From NCBI RefSeq assembly GCF_004345855.1, contig NZ_SLXN01000002.1, forward strand, positions 248,001 to 312,000: a stretch of DNA of 64,000 nt. The letters run 5' to 3'. Shown in pieces: positions 8,522 to 18,708 of the stretch; the first letter of the stretch is position 1; the number at the start of each line of letters is the position of its first letter. This stretch comes from Sphingomonas sp. BK235 (GTDB taxonomy: Bacteria; Pseudomonadota; Alphaproteobacteria; Sphingomonadales; Sphingomonadaceae). Made by a program: the position numbers and the translations under genes. Under the pieces are notes generated by a model, which saw only the letters and a list, made by a program, of their open reading frames with translations, was not told the DNA's origin and searched no databases.

Positions 8522-8552
8522 CCGCACCGGTCGTGCGCCGCAGGGAGCGCGG

Positions 8553-9023
8553 ATGACCGATCGTATCGACCGCGCGCTCGCCGAGCTCGGCCTGACGCTG
8601 CCCGAGGCAGCCGCCCCCGTGGCGGCCTATGTCCCCGTCGTCGCCGTGGGCGGGCTGCTCCACGTCTCGGGGCAGTTGCCGTTCAAGGACGGCGCGGTCG
8701 TGACCGGGCGGCTCGGTGACGACGTCGAGCTCGCGCAGGGGCAGGATGCGGCGCAGCGCTGTGCGCTGATGCTGGTGGCGCAGCTCAAGGCGCATCTCGG
8801 CAATCTCGAGCAAGTGACGCGGATCGTGAAGCTCGGCGTGTTCGTCAACTCCACCGCCGACTTCACCGATCAGCCCAAGGTTGCCAACGGCGCCTCCGAA
8901 CTGATGGTCAAGCTGTTCGGCGATGCGGGCAAGCATGCGCGCTCCGCGGTCGGTGTCGCGGCCCTGCCGCTCGGCGCCGCGGTGGAGGTCGATGCGATCG
9001 TCGAGGTCGCGCCCTCGCTCTGA
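8553..9023 (+). CDS. RidA family protein (YjgF/YER057c/UK114-like)
   Basis: From the ATG at 8553, which has a good GGGAG site, the product is 156 residues. It resembles the longer RidA subgroup: [51 protein letters not shown] and the closing [24 protein letters not shown], which carries the conserved Arg of the family. Family members deaminate reactive enamine/imine intermediates, but this subgroup is not firmly assigned. The frame is open to 8502 within the HAD gene; that extension has no similarity to the family. Confidence 0.87.
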   Translation: MTDRIDRALAELGLTLPEAAAPVAAYVPVVAVGGLLHVSGQLPFKDGAVVTGRLGDDVELAQGQDAAQRCALMLVAQLKAHLGNLEQVTRIVKLGVFVNSTADFTDQPKVANGASELMVKLFGDAGKHARSAVGVAALPLGAAVEVDAIVEVAPSL

Positions 9024-9136
9024 GACGTCACGGCGCGCCGATCGGCCGCGACAGCGCCGATGTCACCTTCGGGGGACATTGAAGGCGCTAAGGCTCACCG
9101 ATATGTTTCGACCCGCGAGCCAGAGCGGCGCCCCGT

Positions 9137-10354
9137 TCAGACCGTCGCGCCCATCAGCAGCTTGGGCAGGTCGCCGCTCTCGCCGCGCGCCTCGCTCATG
9201 AAGCGGTCCTTGAGCGGCGGGATGCGGTCGACCGCGCTGATGCCGAAACGTCGCACCGCGCTCGCCGCCTTGCCGGAGATGCCAAACAGCCGCGTCAGCG
9301 TGTCGGTCGCCGCCGCCACCATGAAGGTGTCGAGCCCGCGCCACGCCTCGTAGCGGCGCAGCAGCTGCGCGTCGCCGGCGTCGAGGCCGAGCCGCCGCCC
9401 CTCGACCAGCACCTCGACCAGAGCCGCGACGTCGCGATAGCCGAGGTTCACCCCCTGCCCCGCGATGGGGTGGATGCCATGCGCCGCGTCGCCGACCAGC
9501 ACCAGCCGCGTGCCCGTGACCCGCGCGGCATGGTGGAAGCCGAGCGGGTAGCTCGCGCGCGGGCTGGCGTGCGACAGCGCGCCGAGGAAGCCGCCCATGC
9601 GCTGCTCCGCCTCGGCGAGGAAACCGCGGTCGCCGAGCTTGAGCATGCCCGCAGCCTGATCGGCCGCGACCGTCCACACGATCGCCGAGCGGTGGCCGAT
9701 CTCGTCGTCGGGCAGCGGCAGCAGCGCGAAGGGGCCGGCGGGGTAGAAGATCTCGTAGGCGACGTTCTCGTGGCTGCGCTCGTGGTGGAACGCGCCGACG
9801 ATCGCGGCATGGTGGTACTGCCAGCGCGCGACCGCGATCCCCGCCGCCTCGCGCGTCGGCGATTGGCGCCCCTCGGCGGCGACGAGCAGGTCGGCGGTGA
9901 CGGTACGTCCGTCGGACAGAGTCGCGCGCACGCCGTCCTGGTCGCGTTCCACTGCGGTCGCGCGCGTGTTCATGCGGAGGTCGATCAGCGGCGCGGCGGA
10001 CACCGCCTCGTACAAAGCGCGGCGCAGCAGCCGATTCTCGTACATCGTGCCGAGCGCGGCGTCGTCGGCGGCGGGGACGAAATCGAGCTTGCCCGGCGCC
10101 AGCCCGTCGCTCACGCGGATGTGGCGGATCGGGCAGCCCTGGCCGCGCAGCGCTTCCCCCACCCCGATCGCGTCGAGCATGCGATGGCTCGCGCTCGCCA
10201 CCGCCGAGGCGCGCCCGTCGAAGCCGGCGGCGAGCATCACCGCGGGGTCGGCGGGGTCGACGACGATGGCGGAGAGGCCGTGGCGGTCGAGCGCGACCGC
10301 GAGCGCGCTGCCGACCAGCCCGCCGCCGAGGATGAGCACGTCTGCGTGGTCCAT
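9137..10354 (-). CDS. FAD-dependent UbiH/UbiF/COQ6-type hydroxylase
   Basis: A 405-residue flavoprotein monooxygenase beginning MDHADVLILGGGLVGSALA, the dinucleotide-binding fold. The second FAD motif LVLVGDAAHGIHPIAGQG and a following NLGYRDVAAL are typical of ubiquinone-biosynthesis hydroxylases. The expected reaction is hydroxylation of the aromatic ring of a ubiquinone precursor; which position cannot be told from sequence. The upstream open extension to 10429 precedes the FAD motif and is unlikely to be translated. It is divergent from ftsK. Confidence 0.88.
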   Translation of the reverse strand: MDHADVLILGGGLVGSALAVALDRHGLSAIVVDPADPAVMLAAGFDGRASAVASASHRMLDAIGVGEALRGQGCPIRHIRVSDGLAPGKLDFVPAADDAALGTMYENRLLRRALYEAVSAAPLIDLRMNTRATAVERDQDGVRATLSDGRTVTADLLVAAEGRQSPTREAAGIAVARWQYHHAAIVGAFHHERSHENVAYEIFYPAGPFALLPLPDDEIGHRSAIVWTVAADQAAGMLKLGDRGFLAEAEQRMGGFLGALSHASPRASYPLGFHHAARVTGTRLVLVGDAAHGIHPIAGQGVNLGYRDVAALVEVLVEGRRLGLDAGDAQLLRRYEAWRGLDTFMVAAATDTLTRLFGISGKAASAVRRFGISAVDRIPPLKDRFMSEARGESGDLPKLLMGATV

Positions 10355-10468
10355 GGCCCTTGCCCTACAGGGTCGCGCGCGGGCGCGAAAGGGCGGCTCT
10401 CTTGACGCGGACTCGCCGGCGGCGGACAATGCGCGCCGGGCATATCGGACATCGTTGAGGACGGAGAC

Positions 10469-12775
10469 ATGGCGAGCAGGGCCGACGCGCCGCTGTGGCG
10501 CGAGACGGTGAAGGCGGGGGTGCGGCGCAGCGGCGCGCTGATCGTCGCGGTGGCGCTGGTCGCGCTGACGCTGGCGATGGCGCTCGCGCTCGCCAGCTAT
10601 CGCCCGAGCGACGCCGCCTTCAACACCGCCGCGGGCGGCGTCGCGGGCAATCTGCTCGGCGCGCCGGGCGCCTGGTTCGCCGATCTCGCGCTGACGCTGT
10701 TCGGCCCCGCGGTGGCGCTGCTGCTGCCGGTCCCGCCGCTGGTGGCAGCGCGGCTGTGGCGCGAGCAGCCCGCCGGCGCATGGCCGCGGATGCTGCGCGG
10801 TACCGCGGTGGCGGTGGCGCTGATGGCGGTGGCGCTCGGCTGCGCCGCTCCCGGCGCGGTGCCCGCGCTGCCGTTCGGCTGGGGTGGCGCTGTCGGGCTG
10901 GGCGTGGTCGCGGCGACGCGCTGGGCACTCGGGCTGGTCGGCGACGCGCAGGTACGCTGGTGGGGCGTGGTCGCGCTCGGCGTGGTGAGCGGCATCGGCG
11001 GCGCCTTCCTGTGGGGGCGCAGCCTAGAGATCGACTTCGCCCGGCTCGCGCCGCGCGGCGGGCTGCGCCGCGCGCGCGGCGACGCGGACGAGGCGTTCGA
11101 CGAGGCAGACGCCCCGTTCGCGCGCGACGACGCGCCCGCCTTGGCACGGCGCCCCGCGCCGCGCGCGGTGGCGGAGCCCAACGACCGCCCCGCCCCCGTG
11201 ATCAGCGACAGGACGCTCGCGCCCTCGGCGGCACGGCCCAAGCCACAGCAGCGGCTCGACCTGCGCGACAGCTACACCTTGCCGGGCCTCGACCTGCTCA
11301 CCCCCGCCCCCGCCAACCAGAGCAACCCGATCGACAAGGCCGCCCTGGAGCGCAACGCGCGGCTGCTCGAGACCGTGCTCGACGACTTCAACGTCAAGGG
11401 CAACATCACCGAGGTCCGCCCCGGCCCGGTGGTGACGATGTACGAGCTCGAGCCCGCGCCGGGGATCAAGGCGACCCGCGTGATCTCGCTCGCCGACGAC
11501 ATCGCGCGCAACATGTCGGCGATCTCGGCGCGTGTCGCGACGATCCCGGGGCGCACCGTGATCGGCATCGAGCTGCCCAACACCAAGCGCGAGATGGTCT
11601 CACTCCACGAGCTGGTGGCGAGCCAGGCGTTCGAGGACCAGTCGGCGCAGCTCCCCGTGATCCTGGGCAAGAACATCGCGGGCGATCCCGTCATCGCCGA
11701 TCTCGCGCCGATGCCGCACCTTTTGGTCGCGGGCACCACCGGGTCGGGCAAGTCGGTCGGGCTCAACGGCATGATCCTGTCGCTGCTGTACCGGCTGACG
11801 CCGGACCAGTGCCGCATGATCATGATCGACCCCAAGATGCTCGAGCTGAGCATGTACGACGATATCCCGCACCTTCTCTCCCCCGTCGTCACCGATCCGG
11901 CCAAGGCGGTGCGCGCGCTCAAATGGGCGGTCGAGACGATGGAGGACCGCTACCGCCAGATGTCGTCGGTGGGCGTGCGCAGCCTCGCCTCGTTCAACGA
12001 GAAGGTGCGCGCCGCGCGCGCCAAGGGCGCGCCGCTCGGCCGCCGCGTGCAGACCGGCTATGGCGAGAACGGCCAGCCCGTCTACGAGGAGGAGCAGCTC
12101 GACTATGACGTGCTGCCGCAGATCGTCGTCATCGTCGACGAGCTCGCCGACTTGATGATGACCGCGGGCAAGGAGGTCGAGTTCCTGATCCAGCGGCTGG
12201 CGCAGAAGGCGCGCGCCGCGGGCATCCACCTGATCATGGCGACGCAGCGCCCGTCGGTCGACGTCATCACCGGCGTGATCAAGGCCAATCTGCCGACGCG
12301 CATCTCCTTCCACGTCACCAGCAAGATCGACTCGCGCACCATCCTGGGCGAGCAGGGCGCCGAGCAGCTGCTCGGGCGCGGCGACATGCTCTACATGCCC
12401 GGCGGCAAGGGCATCGTCCGCGTCCACGGCCCCTTCGTGAGCGACGACGAGGTGCGCGCGGTGACCGATCACTGGCGCGCGCAGGGGCAGCCCGATTACA
12501 TCGAGTCGGTCACCGAGGAGCCGGCGGAGAGCTTCGCGCTGGAAGGTGCGCCGACCGGTGAGGACTCGGCCGAGGACCAGCAATATCGCGCCGCGGTGGC
12601 GATCGTGTGCGGCAGCCAGAAGGCGTCGACCTCGTGGCTCCAGCGCCAGCTGCGCATCGGCTACAACTCGGCGGCGCGGCTGATCGAGCGGATGGAGAAG
12701 GAAGGCGTGGTGAGCCGGCCCGACCATGTCGGGCGCCGCGAGGTGCTGCGCGACACCGACGGCAACCCCGCCTGA
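10469..12775 (+). CDS. ftsK: DNA translocase FtsK
   Basis: A 768-residue protein: about four hydrophobic segments in residues 20-180, an acidic and Pro/Arg-rich linker to about 270, then the motor. Walker A (GTTGSGKS) begins at residue 422, Walker B is VVIVDELADLMM near 555, and the winged-helix gamma domain closes the protein (SWLQRQLRIGYNSAARLIERMEKEG). FtsK couples septation to chromosome dimer resolution by pumping DNA toward dif via XerCD. The linker is short, as in most alphaproteobacterial FtsK/SpoIIIE proteins. ATG follows GAGGACGGAGAC. Confidence 0.95.
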   Translation: MASRADAPLWRETVKAGVRRSGALIVAVALVALTLAMALALASYRPSDAAFNTAAGGVAGNLLGAPGAWFADLALTLFGPAVALLLPVPPLVAARLWREQPAGAWPRMLRGTAVAVALMAVALGCAAPGAVPALPFGWGGAVGLGVVAATRWALGLVGDAQVRWWGVVALGVVSGIGGAFLWGRSLEIDFARLAPRGGLRRARGDADEAFDEADAPFARDDAPALARRPAPRAVAEPNDRPAPVISDRTLAPSAARPKPQQRLDLRDSYTLPGLDLLTPAPANQSNPIDKAALERNARLLETVLDDFNVKGNITEVRPGPVVTMYELEPAPGIKATRVISLADDIARNMSAISARVATIPGRTVIGIELPNTKREMVSLHELVASQAFEDQSAQLPVILGKNIAGDPVIADLAPMPHLLVAGTTGSGKSVGLNGMILSLLYRLTPDQCRMIMIDPKMLELSMYDDIPHLLSPVVTDPAKAVRALKWAVETMEDRYRQMSSVGVRSLASFNEKVRAARAKGAPLGRRVQTGYGENGQPVYEEEQLDYDVLPQIVVIVDELADLMMTAGKEVEFLIQRLAQKARAAGIHLIMATQRPSVDVITGVIKANLPTRISFHVTSKIDSRTILGEQGAEQLLGRGDMLYMPGGKGIVRVHGPFVSDDEVRAVTDHWRAQGQPDYIESVTEEPAESFALEGAPTGEDSAEDQQYRAAVAIVCGSQKASTSWLQRQLRIGYNSAARLIERMEKEGVVSRPDHVGRREVLRDTDGNPA

Positions 12776-12785
12776 TCCGGCCGCG

Positions 12786-13799
12786 TCAGCGCGCGGCGCG
12801 CTGCGCGAGGCGGAGCAGGAAGCTCTCGGCGACGACCCGCCCCGCCGGGCCGGCCGCGATCACCTCGCGCTCGGTGCGCCGCGCCGCCGCCAGCGCCGCC
12901 GCCAGCGCGGGGAGCCGCCAGCGGCGCAGCGCGGCGGCAGTGGCGGCTTCCTCGCGCCAGAAGACGCGGTGCCGCTTCATCACCTGATCGACGCCCTCGC
13001 CCGAGTCGATCGCCGCCCGCATCTCCGCGAGCGACAGCAGCCGCCGCCCCAGCGCGCGCAGCAGCGGGATCGGCGACGTGTCCGCCCCCGCCATGCGCCG
13101 CAGCCCGTCGACCAGCGCGGGTACGTCGCCCCCGGTCGCGGCGAGCACCACGTCGCCGATCTCCCCCTCCGCGATGTCGGCGCCGACCACGTCGAGCGCG
13201 TCCTCGTCGGCGTCGGCGGGGCGATCCGGCGCCGCGTCGAGAAAGAGCGCGAGCTTCTCCACCTCGCGCGCCATGACCGCGCGGTCGCCGTCGCTGGCGC
13301 GGACGATCCGTTGCACCGCCGCCGGCGCGATCCGCAGCCCCTCGGCGCGCCCCAGCTCCCCCACCACCGCCGCGGCGTCCCGAGCGTTAGGGGGATAACA
13401 GGCGAAAGCGAGCGCACGGTCCGACTCGATCGCCGCCTTCACCAGCTTGCCGGTGGCTTTGATCGTCGGCGCGATCACCACCACCGGGTTGCCCGCCGTG
13501 TCGGCGTCGAGCAGCGCGAGCACCGCGTCGAGGATCTCCTCGCCCGCGGCGCTGACCCGGATGTAGCGCGTGTCGCCGAACAGCGAGATGGCGGCGGCCT
13601 CGTCGCTCAGCCGCGCCGGGTCGCCGCGCAGCGTCGCGCCGTCGAGATCGACCCGCTCCGTCCCGGCGCCCAGCGCCCGCGCCAGCCGCGCCGCATGCGC
13701 CTGCGCGGTCGCCTCGTCCGGGCCGTGGAGCAGGTAGAGCCGCAGGTCGGCGGGCGGGCGGTCCAGCGCGGCGGTGAGCCGCGCCTCGGTCGCCTTCAT
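12786..13799 (-). CDS. holA: DNA polymerase III subunit delta
   Basis: A 337-residue clamp-loader delta subunit. It starts [13 protein letters not shown], then LYLLHGPDEATAQ, the alpha/beta AAA-like N-terminal domain, VVVIAPTIKATGKLVKA, the middle DGDRAVMAREVEKLALF element and a helical C-terminal collar domain. Like other HolA proteins it lacks a functional Walker A. It opens the sliding clamp within the replisome. Its ATG overlaps the lptE stop by 4 bases, making it the last gene of the leuS-lptE-holA operon, an arrangement common in proteobacteria. Confidence 0.93.
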   Translation of the reverse strand: MKATEARLTAALDRPPADLRLYLLHGPDEATAQAHAARLARALGAGTERVDLDGATLRGDPARLSDEAAAISLFGDTRYIRVSAAGEEILDAVLALLDADTAGNPVVVIAPTIKATGKLVKAAIESDRALAFACYPPNARDAAAVVGELGRAEGLRIAPAAVQRIVRASDGDRAVMAREVEKLALFLDAAPDRPADADEDALDVVGADIAEGEIGDVVLAATGGDVPALVDGLRRMAGADTSPIPLLRALGRRLLSLAEMRAAIDSGEGVDQVMKRHRVFWREEAATAAALRRWRLPALAAALAAARRTEREVIAAGPAGRVVAESFLLRLAQRAAR

Positions 13800-14326
13800 G
13801 GCTGCTGCGGCTGGGTCCGCCGCGCGTAGAGCGCGAGCCGCGCCACGATCTGATCCGCCACCGTCTCGGACAGCCGCTCCAGCGCGCTGTTCTCCGCTGC
13901 GATCGTGGCATATTCGGAGCCGACCACGTCGATCCCGGCGTCTGATCCGGCGGTGGCGTCGAGCAGCACCGTGCCCTGTGCCGCGTCGACCAACTGGTAG
14001 CGCGCGCGCAGCGACCGCCGCTCGCGCGCGACCGAATCGTCGCTGCGCGTGCCCAGGCCGACGATGTCGTCCGCGAGCCGCACGGTCAGCCGGTAGCGCG
14101 ACGCGCTGCCGCCCTGCCCCATCGCGCCGAGGCGATCACGTAGCGCATTGGCCACCAGCCAGCCCGACTTGCCCTCGATCGGCGCGATCTCAACGTTGCC
14201 GAGCGTCGCCGCCACGGGGCTGGCTTTGCCACCCGCGTACAGCGGCTTGAGCCCGCAGCCCGACAGCGCGAGCGCCACCGGGACGAGCACGGCCGCCAGA
14301 CGAGGGGCGGGCAGCGCACGCGTCAT
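13796..14326 (-). CDS. lptE: LPS-assembly lipoprotein LptE
   Basis: A 176-residue lipoprotein with lipobox LSGC at residues 21-24, followed by GLKPLYAGG, the signature start of alphaproteobacterial LptE. It plugs the LptD barrel that inserts lipopolysaccharide into the outer membrane. Overlaps leuS upstream and holA downstream by 4 bases each (ATGA). Presence of LptE is worth noting because sphingomonads carry glycosphingolipids in place of LPS yet keep Lpt components. Confidence 0.88.
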   Translation of the reverse strand: MTRALPAPRLAAVLVPVALALSGCGLKPLYAGGKASPVAATLGNVEIAPIEGKSGWLVANALRDRLGAMGQGGSASRYRLTVRLADDIVGLGTRSDDSVARERRSLRARYQLVDAAQGTVLLDATAGSDAGIDVVGSEYATIAAENSALERLSETVADQIVARLALYARRTQPQQP

Positions 14327-16824
14327 GCGACGACGTTGACCAGTCGGTCGGGCACCACGATCACCTTGCGCGGCGCGCGCCCCTCGAGCAATCGCGCGAC
14401 CTTGTCATTCGCGAGCGCGGCGGCCTCGACGTCCTCGCGCGCCAGCCCCTTCGGCAGCGTCAGCGTGTCGCGCAGCTTGCCGTTGACCTGGATCGCCACC
14501 GTGACCTCGTCCTCGACCAGCAGCGCGGCGTCGACCGCGGGCCAGGGCGCGTCGGCGACCAGCCCCGCGCCGCCGAGCCGCGCCCAGGCTTCCTCGGCGA
14601 TGTGCGGCACCATCGGCGCGACCAGCTGGACGAGCGTGCGCACCGCGGCGTCGCGCGAGGCCGACGGCGCCGCTTTCTCGATCGCGTTGACCAGTTCGTA
14701 CAGCTTCGCGACCGCCTTGTTGAAGGACAGCGCCTCGACGTCGGCGGCGACCCCGGCGATCGTCTGGTGGAGCTTGCGGTCGAGCGCGGCGTCCACGCCC
14801 TCGCCGGCCGCTTGCTCGCCTAGAGCGTCGAACAGCCGCCACAGCCGCTGGACGAAGCGCCATGCGCCCTCGATACCGTTCTCGCTCCATTCCAGGTCAC
14901 GCTCGGGCGGCGAGTCGGAGAGCATGAACCAGCGCACCGCGTCCGCGCCGTATTGATCCACGATCGGCGCCGGATCGACCGTGTTCTTCTTGGACTTGGA
15001 CATCTTCTCGACACGACCGACCGTCACCGGCGCGCCGGTGGCGAGCTCGACCCCGCCGCCGATCTCCTCGGGCGCGAGCCAGCGACCGTCCGCCGCCTTG
15101 TAGGTCTCGTGCGTCACCATGCCCTGGGTGAACAGGCCGGTGAACGGCTCGGCCAGGTCGATCAGCCCGACATGGCGCAGCGCGCGCGTCCAGAAACGCG
15201 CGTAGAGCAGGTGGAGGATCGCATGCTCGACCCCGCCGATATATTGCCCCACTGGCAGCCAGCGCTCGGCCTGTTCGCGATCGAACGGCCGATCGTCGGG
15301 CTGACTGGCGAAGCGGATGAAATACCAGGACGAGTCAGCGAAGGTGTCGAGCGTGTCGGTGTCGCGCACCGCCGCGCCGCCGCACTGCGGGCAGGCGACG
15401 TGCTTCCACGTCGGATGGCGCTCGAGCGGGTTGCCCGGCACGTCGAAGCTGACGTCCTCGGGCAGCGCCACCGGCAGTTGCTCGCGCGGCACCGGCACTT
15501 CGCCGCAGGCGGCGCAGTGGATGATCGGGATCGGCGTGCCCCAGTAGCGCTGGCGGCTGACGCCCCAGTCGCGCAGGCGGTAGACGGTGGAGCCCTGCCC
15601 CCAGCCTTCGCGCTCGGCGCGCTCGATCACGACGCGCTTGGCCTCCTCGACCGCGAGACCGTCGAGGAAGTGCGAGTTCACCAGATGGCCCGGCCCGGTA
15701 TAGGCCTCGGTGCCGTCGAACGCGGGGTTGGTGCGCTCGCCGTCGGCGACGACGCGGCGAATCGGCAGCGCATATTTGCTGGCGAACTCGAAGTCGCGCT
15801 GGTCGTGCGCGGGCACGCCGAACACCGCGCCGGTGCCGTACTCCATCAGCACGAAATTGGCGATGTACACCGGCAGCTCGCCCGCGCCGAGCGGGTGCGC
15901 CGCGGTGAGCCCGGTGTCGTAGCCGAGTTTCTCCTGCGTCTCGAGCTCGGCCGCGGTGGTGCCGCCCTGCTTGCAGCGCTCGACGAAGGCGGCGGCGTCG
16001 GGATCACGCGCCGCGAGCGCCTGCGCGATCGGATGGTCCGCCGCGACCGCGACGAAGCTGGCGCCGAAGATCGTGTCCGGCCTCGTGGTGAAGACCTCGA
16101 CGCTGTCGCCGTCGCTCAAGCTGAAGCGGAACTGCAGCCCCTGGCTCTTGCCGATCCAATTCTCCTGCATCAGCCGAACCTTGTCGGGCCAATGCTCGAG
16201 CGAACCGAGCCCGTCGAGCAGCTCGTCGGCGAAGCGCGTGATGCGCAGGAACCATTGCGACAGCTTGCGCTTCTCGACCAGCGCACCCGAGCGCCAGCCG
16301 CGCCCGTCGATCACCTGCTCGTTGGCGAGCACGGTCATGTCGACCGGGTCCCAGTTGACCGCCGATTCCTTGCGATAGACCAGCCCGGCGCGGTAGAAGT
16401 CGAGGAACAGCGACTGCTCGTGGCCGTAATAGCTCGGGTCGCAGGTGGCGAGCTCGCGCGACCAGTCGAGCGCGAAGCCGAGCCGCTTGAGCTGCGCCTT
16501 CATCGCCGCGATGTTCTGGCGGGTCCACTCGCCGGGGTGGACCTTCTTCTCCATCGCGGCATTCTCGGCGGGCATGCCGAACGCGTCCCACCCCATCGGG
16601 TGGAGCACCTCATGCCCGGTCATCCGCCGGAAGCGCGCGAGCACGTCCCCCATCGTGTAGTTGCGCACGTGCCCCATGTGGATCTTCCCCGAGGGATAGG
16701 GGAACATCTCGAGCACGTAGCTGCGCGGCTTGGGGCTGTCGTCGCGCGCCGCGAAGGTCTGCGACTCGTCCCACACCTGCTGCCAGTGCGTGTCGGCCTT
16801 GAGCGCGTTGAAGCGTGACGCCAT
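14323..16824 (-). CDS. leuS: Leucyl-tRNA synthetase
   Basis: An 833-residue class I aminoacyl-tRNA synthetase beginning [15 protein letters not shown]. The HIGH motif appears as HMGHVRNY near residue 50, and the KMSKS loop as KMSKSKKN near 610. The editing domain (CP1) lies between them, with the Thr-rich [15 protein letters not shown] element before the class core. It charges tRNA-Leu in the cytoplasm. The frame stays open to 17778 upstream, but that section crosses another gene and is not coding. It is first in the leuS-lptE-holA operon; the DUF3576 lipoprotein gene lies 14 bases upstream and may share its transcript. Confidence 0.96.
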   Translation of the reverse strand: MASRFNALKADTHWQQVWDESQTFAARDDSPKPRSYVLEMFPYPSGKIHMGHVRNYTMGDVLARFRRMTGHEVLHPMGWDAFGMPAENAAMEKKVHPGEWTRQNIAAMKAQLKRLGFALDWSRELATCDPSYYGHEQSLFLDFYRAGLVYRKESAVNWDPVDMTVLANEQVIDGRGWRSGALVEKRKLSQWFLRITRFADELLDGLGSLEHWPDKVRLMQENWIGKSQGLQFRFSLSDGDSVEVFTTRPDTIFGASFVAVAADHPIAQALAARDPDAAAFVERCKQGGTTAAELETQEKLGYDTGLTAAHPLGAGELPVYIANFVLMEYGTGAVFGVPAHDQRDFEFASKYALPIRRVVADGERTNPAFDGTEAYTGPGHLVNSHFLDGLAVEEAKRVVIERAEREGWGQGSTVYRLRDWGVSRQRYWGTPIPIIHCAACGEVPVPREQLPVALPEDVSFDVPGNPLERHPTWKHVACPQCGGAAVRDTDTLDTFADSSWYFIRFASQPDDRPFDREQAERWLPVGQYIGGVEHAILHLLYARFWTRALRHVGLIDLAEPFTGLFTQGMVTHETYKAADGRWLAPEEIGGGVELATGAPVTVGRVEKMSKSKKNTVDPAPIVDQYGADAVRWFMLSDSPPERDLEWSENGIEGAWRFVQRLWRLFDALGEQAAGEGVDAALDRKLHQTIAGVAADVEALSFNKAVAKLYELVNAIEKAAPSASRDAAVRTLVQLVAPMVPHIAEEAWARLGGAGLVADAPWPAVDAALLVEDEVTVAIQVNGKLRDTLTLPKGLAREDVEAAALANDKVARLLEGRAPRKVIVVPDRLVNVVA

Positions 16825-16838
16825 CGGCTGGGTGCGCC

Positions 16839-17273
16839 TCAGCCGGTGATCGCGCCGCGGCGCAGGTCGCGCGCGCGGGTGAGGATGATGTCCTCCAGCT
16901 TCTGCGTCGTCGCGGCCTCGACCGGCGCGGCGATCCACTGGCCGCTGCGGCTGATCTCGCGCAGCGCGGCGACGCGAACGGCGTCGGCGCGCAGGTCCTG
17001 GTCGAGGATCGAGACGGTCACCTTCATCCGCTCGGTCGGCACCTGCGGGTTGACGTACCAGTCGGTGACGATGACGCCGCCGTTGGAATCGGTCTGCAAC
17101 AGCGGCATGAAGCTGAGCGTGTCGAGCGAGGCGCGCCACAGATAGCTGTTGACGCCGATCGTCGTCACCTTCGAGGCGGCGAGATCGCCCTCGGGACGCG
17201 CCGCCTTGCCGCCGCAGGCGGACAAAGCGAGGGCGGCGAACAGGCCAACCGCGAGGCGCGAGGGGCGGAGCAT
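16839..17273 (-). CDS. DUF3576 family lipoprotein
   Basis: A 144-residue protein starting [20 protein letters not shown], with lipobox LSAC ending the signal peptide. The mature part has [26 protein letters not shown] and [26 protein letters not shown], the DUF3576 pattern. The function is unknown; the family is alphaproteobacterial and typically precedes leuS, as here. A TTG two codons upstream is a weaker start. It probably localises to the outer-membrane inner leaflet. Confidence 0.85.
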   Translation of the reverse strand: MLRPSRLAVGLFAALALSACGGKAARPEGDLAASKVTTIGVNSYLWRASLDTLSFMPLLQTDSNGGVIVTDWYVNPQVPTERMKVTVSILDQDLRADAVRVAALREISRSGQWIAAPVEAATTQKLEDIILTRARDLRRGAITG

Positions 17274-17464
17274 CGGCAAGGTCCTTCAGGGCAGGAAAGC
17301 GTATCGCGCTTGCTCTACCCGCGCCCCCGGCGGCGAGCAAGCACGCCACATTGTGGACATAATGCAACAGGCCTTCGAAAAGAGCCGTGCCCCTGATGGA
17401 CAAGGAACCGAATCCTGTTACGCCCGCTCCAGCAGCCGGCGAGAGACTCGCCGGGCAAAAGGGG

Positions 17465-18187
17465 ATGGACAAGATCGTGGCCGCACGTCGCCACATCGCT
17501 GCATGTGTCACGGGGGCCACGCTGGTCGCCGTGATCGCGGCTGTCCCCGCGCTCGGCGCTCCCGACGCCGCGCCCAAGTCGGCGCGACGGGATTCGGCGC
17601 TGCCACGACTCGCGGGATCGTTCACACCATCGGCCGCCGACCCCAAGCTGGCGGCGCTGTTCGCGCGTGGCGGGCTCGACGCCAGCGGGCTTCGCTTCAC
17701 CCCGGCCGAGTCGCGCACGGGCAATCGCGCGGTCACCGTCGCGGTGCGCGCGCGCTCGTCGCTCGCCGCGCGTGACAATGCGCGCTTCGCCGCTCCGGCA
17801 CCGACGGTCGGCGTTGCACCGATCGCCTATAATCTGGGCGTCGCGGTCGGCTGGAAGCGCTTCGCGGTTTCGGGCGACCTCGCCAAGGTGGATCTGGGCG
17901 CGCTGCCGGGCGGGCGCGAGGCCGCGGACGTGGCGCTGAGCTATTCGGCGAGCAAATGGACCGGCCGCGTCAGTGCGAGCAGCGACCGCGCGCTGCCCGG
18001 CACCACGCGCGCGGTGGCCGAGCCGCAGACCTATTCGCTCGACGTCGGCGGCAGCTATTCGATCACGCGCAACCTCGACCTGACCGCGGGCATGCGGCTG
18101 AAGAGCGAGCGCGACCGGCTGACGCGGATCGACGACGAGCGGCGCGACAGCCAGGCGGTCTATGTAGGGACGGCCTTCCGCTTCTGA
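17465..18187 (+). CDS. Exported protein, possible small outer-membrane beta-barrel
   Basis: The ATG at 17465 follows AAAAGGGG and gives a 240-residue protein with a signal peptide ending near VPALG. The second half alternates hydrophobic and polar residues in short strands ([69 protein letters not shown]) and ends VYVGTAFRF with a terminal Phe, the Bam recognition signature of barrel proteins. No family is recognised by eye. The open frame extends to 17387, with an unlikely charged N-terminal addition. It stands alone between divergent and convergent neighbours. Confidence 0.7.
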   Translation: MDKIVAARRHIAACVTGATLVAVIAAVPALGAPDAAPKSARRDSALPRLAGSFTPSAADPKLAALFARGGLDASGLRFTPAESRTGNRAVTVAVRARSSLAARDNARFAAPAPTVGVAPIAYNLGVAVGWKRFAVSGDLAKVDLGALPGGREAADVALSYSASKWTGRVSASSDRALPGTTRAVAEPQTYSLDVGGSYSITRNLDLTAGMRLKSERDRLTRIDDERRDSQAVYVGTAFRF

Positions 18188-18283
18188 TCGTCAGGGATGC
18201 GGCCGCCGCGTGAATAGGTTCGCTCTCCCGTCAGAGATCCGACATCATCGAGCAATGGCGTGCCTGCGCCCGCGCGCGGCAGC

Positions 18284-18691
18284 TCAGATCAGCGCCAGCG
18301 CGCTCAGCTGCGCGAACAGCGTCGACGGCATCGCCTCCAGCCCGGCGGTCGCCGCGCCGCCCAGATCCTGCGGCGCGTCGCCCGCCTCGAGGTAGCGCCA
18401 GCCCTGATGCGCGCGCCGCGGCATCGCCAGCACCAGCCGCAGTTCGGGGTCGATGTGGATCGCGACCCGCCCCGCCTCGGCCTCGCCGAAGCGCAGGATC
18501 GGCGAGCGCGCGACCAATTGGTGCTTGATGATCCAGTAGAGCGATCCCTGCCCCGCCACTTCCTCGTGGCGCTTGGGCAGGTAGCGCGTCGTCAGGAAGA
18601 CCGGTCCAGCGGCGGCGCGCGCGCGCAGCCGCTCGGCGAGCAGGTCGACGCTCGCCGCGCCGAACGCGACCTTGGTGAGATGAAGCGGCAT
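18284..18691 (-). CDS. DUF1489 family protein
   Basis: A 135-residue cytoplasmic protein starting MPLHLTKVAFGA and containing VFLTTRYLPKRHEEVAGQGSLYWIIKHQLVARSPIL, the DUF1489 signature, then GWRYLEAGDAPQDL. The function is unknown. The family is alphaproteobacterial. The start lies 17 bases downstream of the mgtE stop, so the two are likely cotranscribed. The longer frame to 19612 is antisense-phase sequence inside mgtE and is not used. Confidence 0.85.
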   Translation of the reverse strand: MPLHLTKVAFGAASVDLLAERLRARAAAGPVFLTTRYLPKRHEEVAGQGSLYWIIKHQLVARSPILRFGEAEAGRVAIHIDPELRLVLAMPRRAHQGWRYLEAGDAPQDLGGAATAGLEAMPSTLFAQLSALALI

Positions 18692-18708
18692 TCGCTCGCC
18701 GATGTGGG

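Noticed and set aside
16825-17778. Upstream extension of the leuS frame
   Set aside because: It crosses the DUF3576 gene and a promoter region; leuS homology begins at MASRFNALK.
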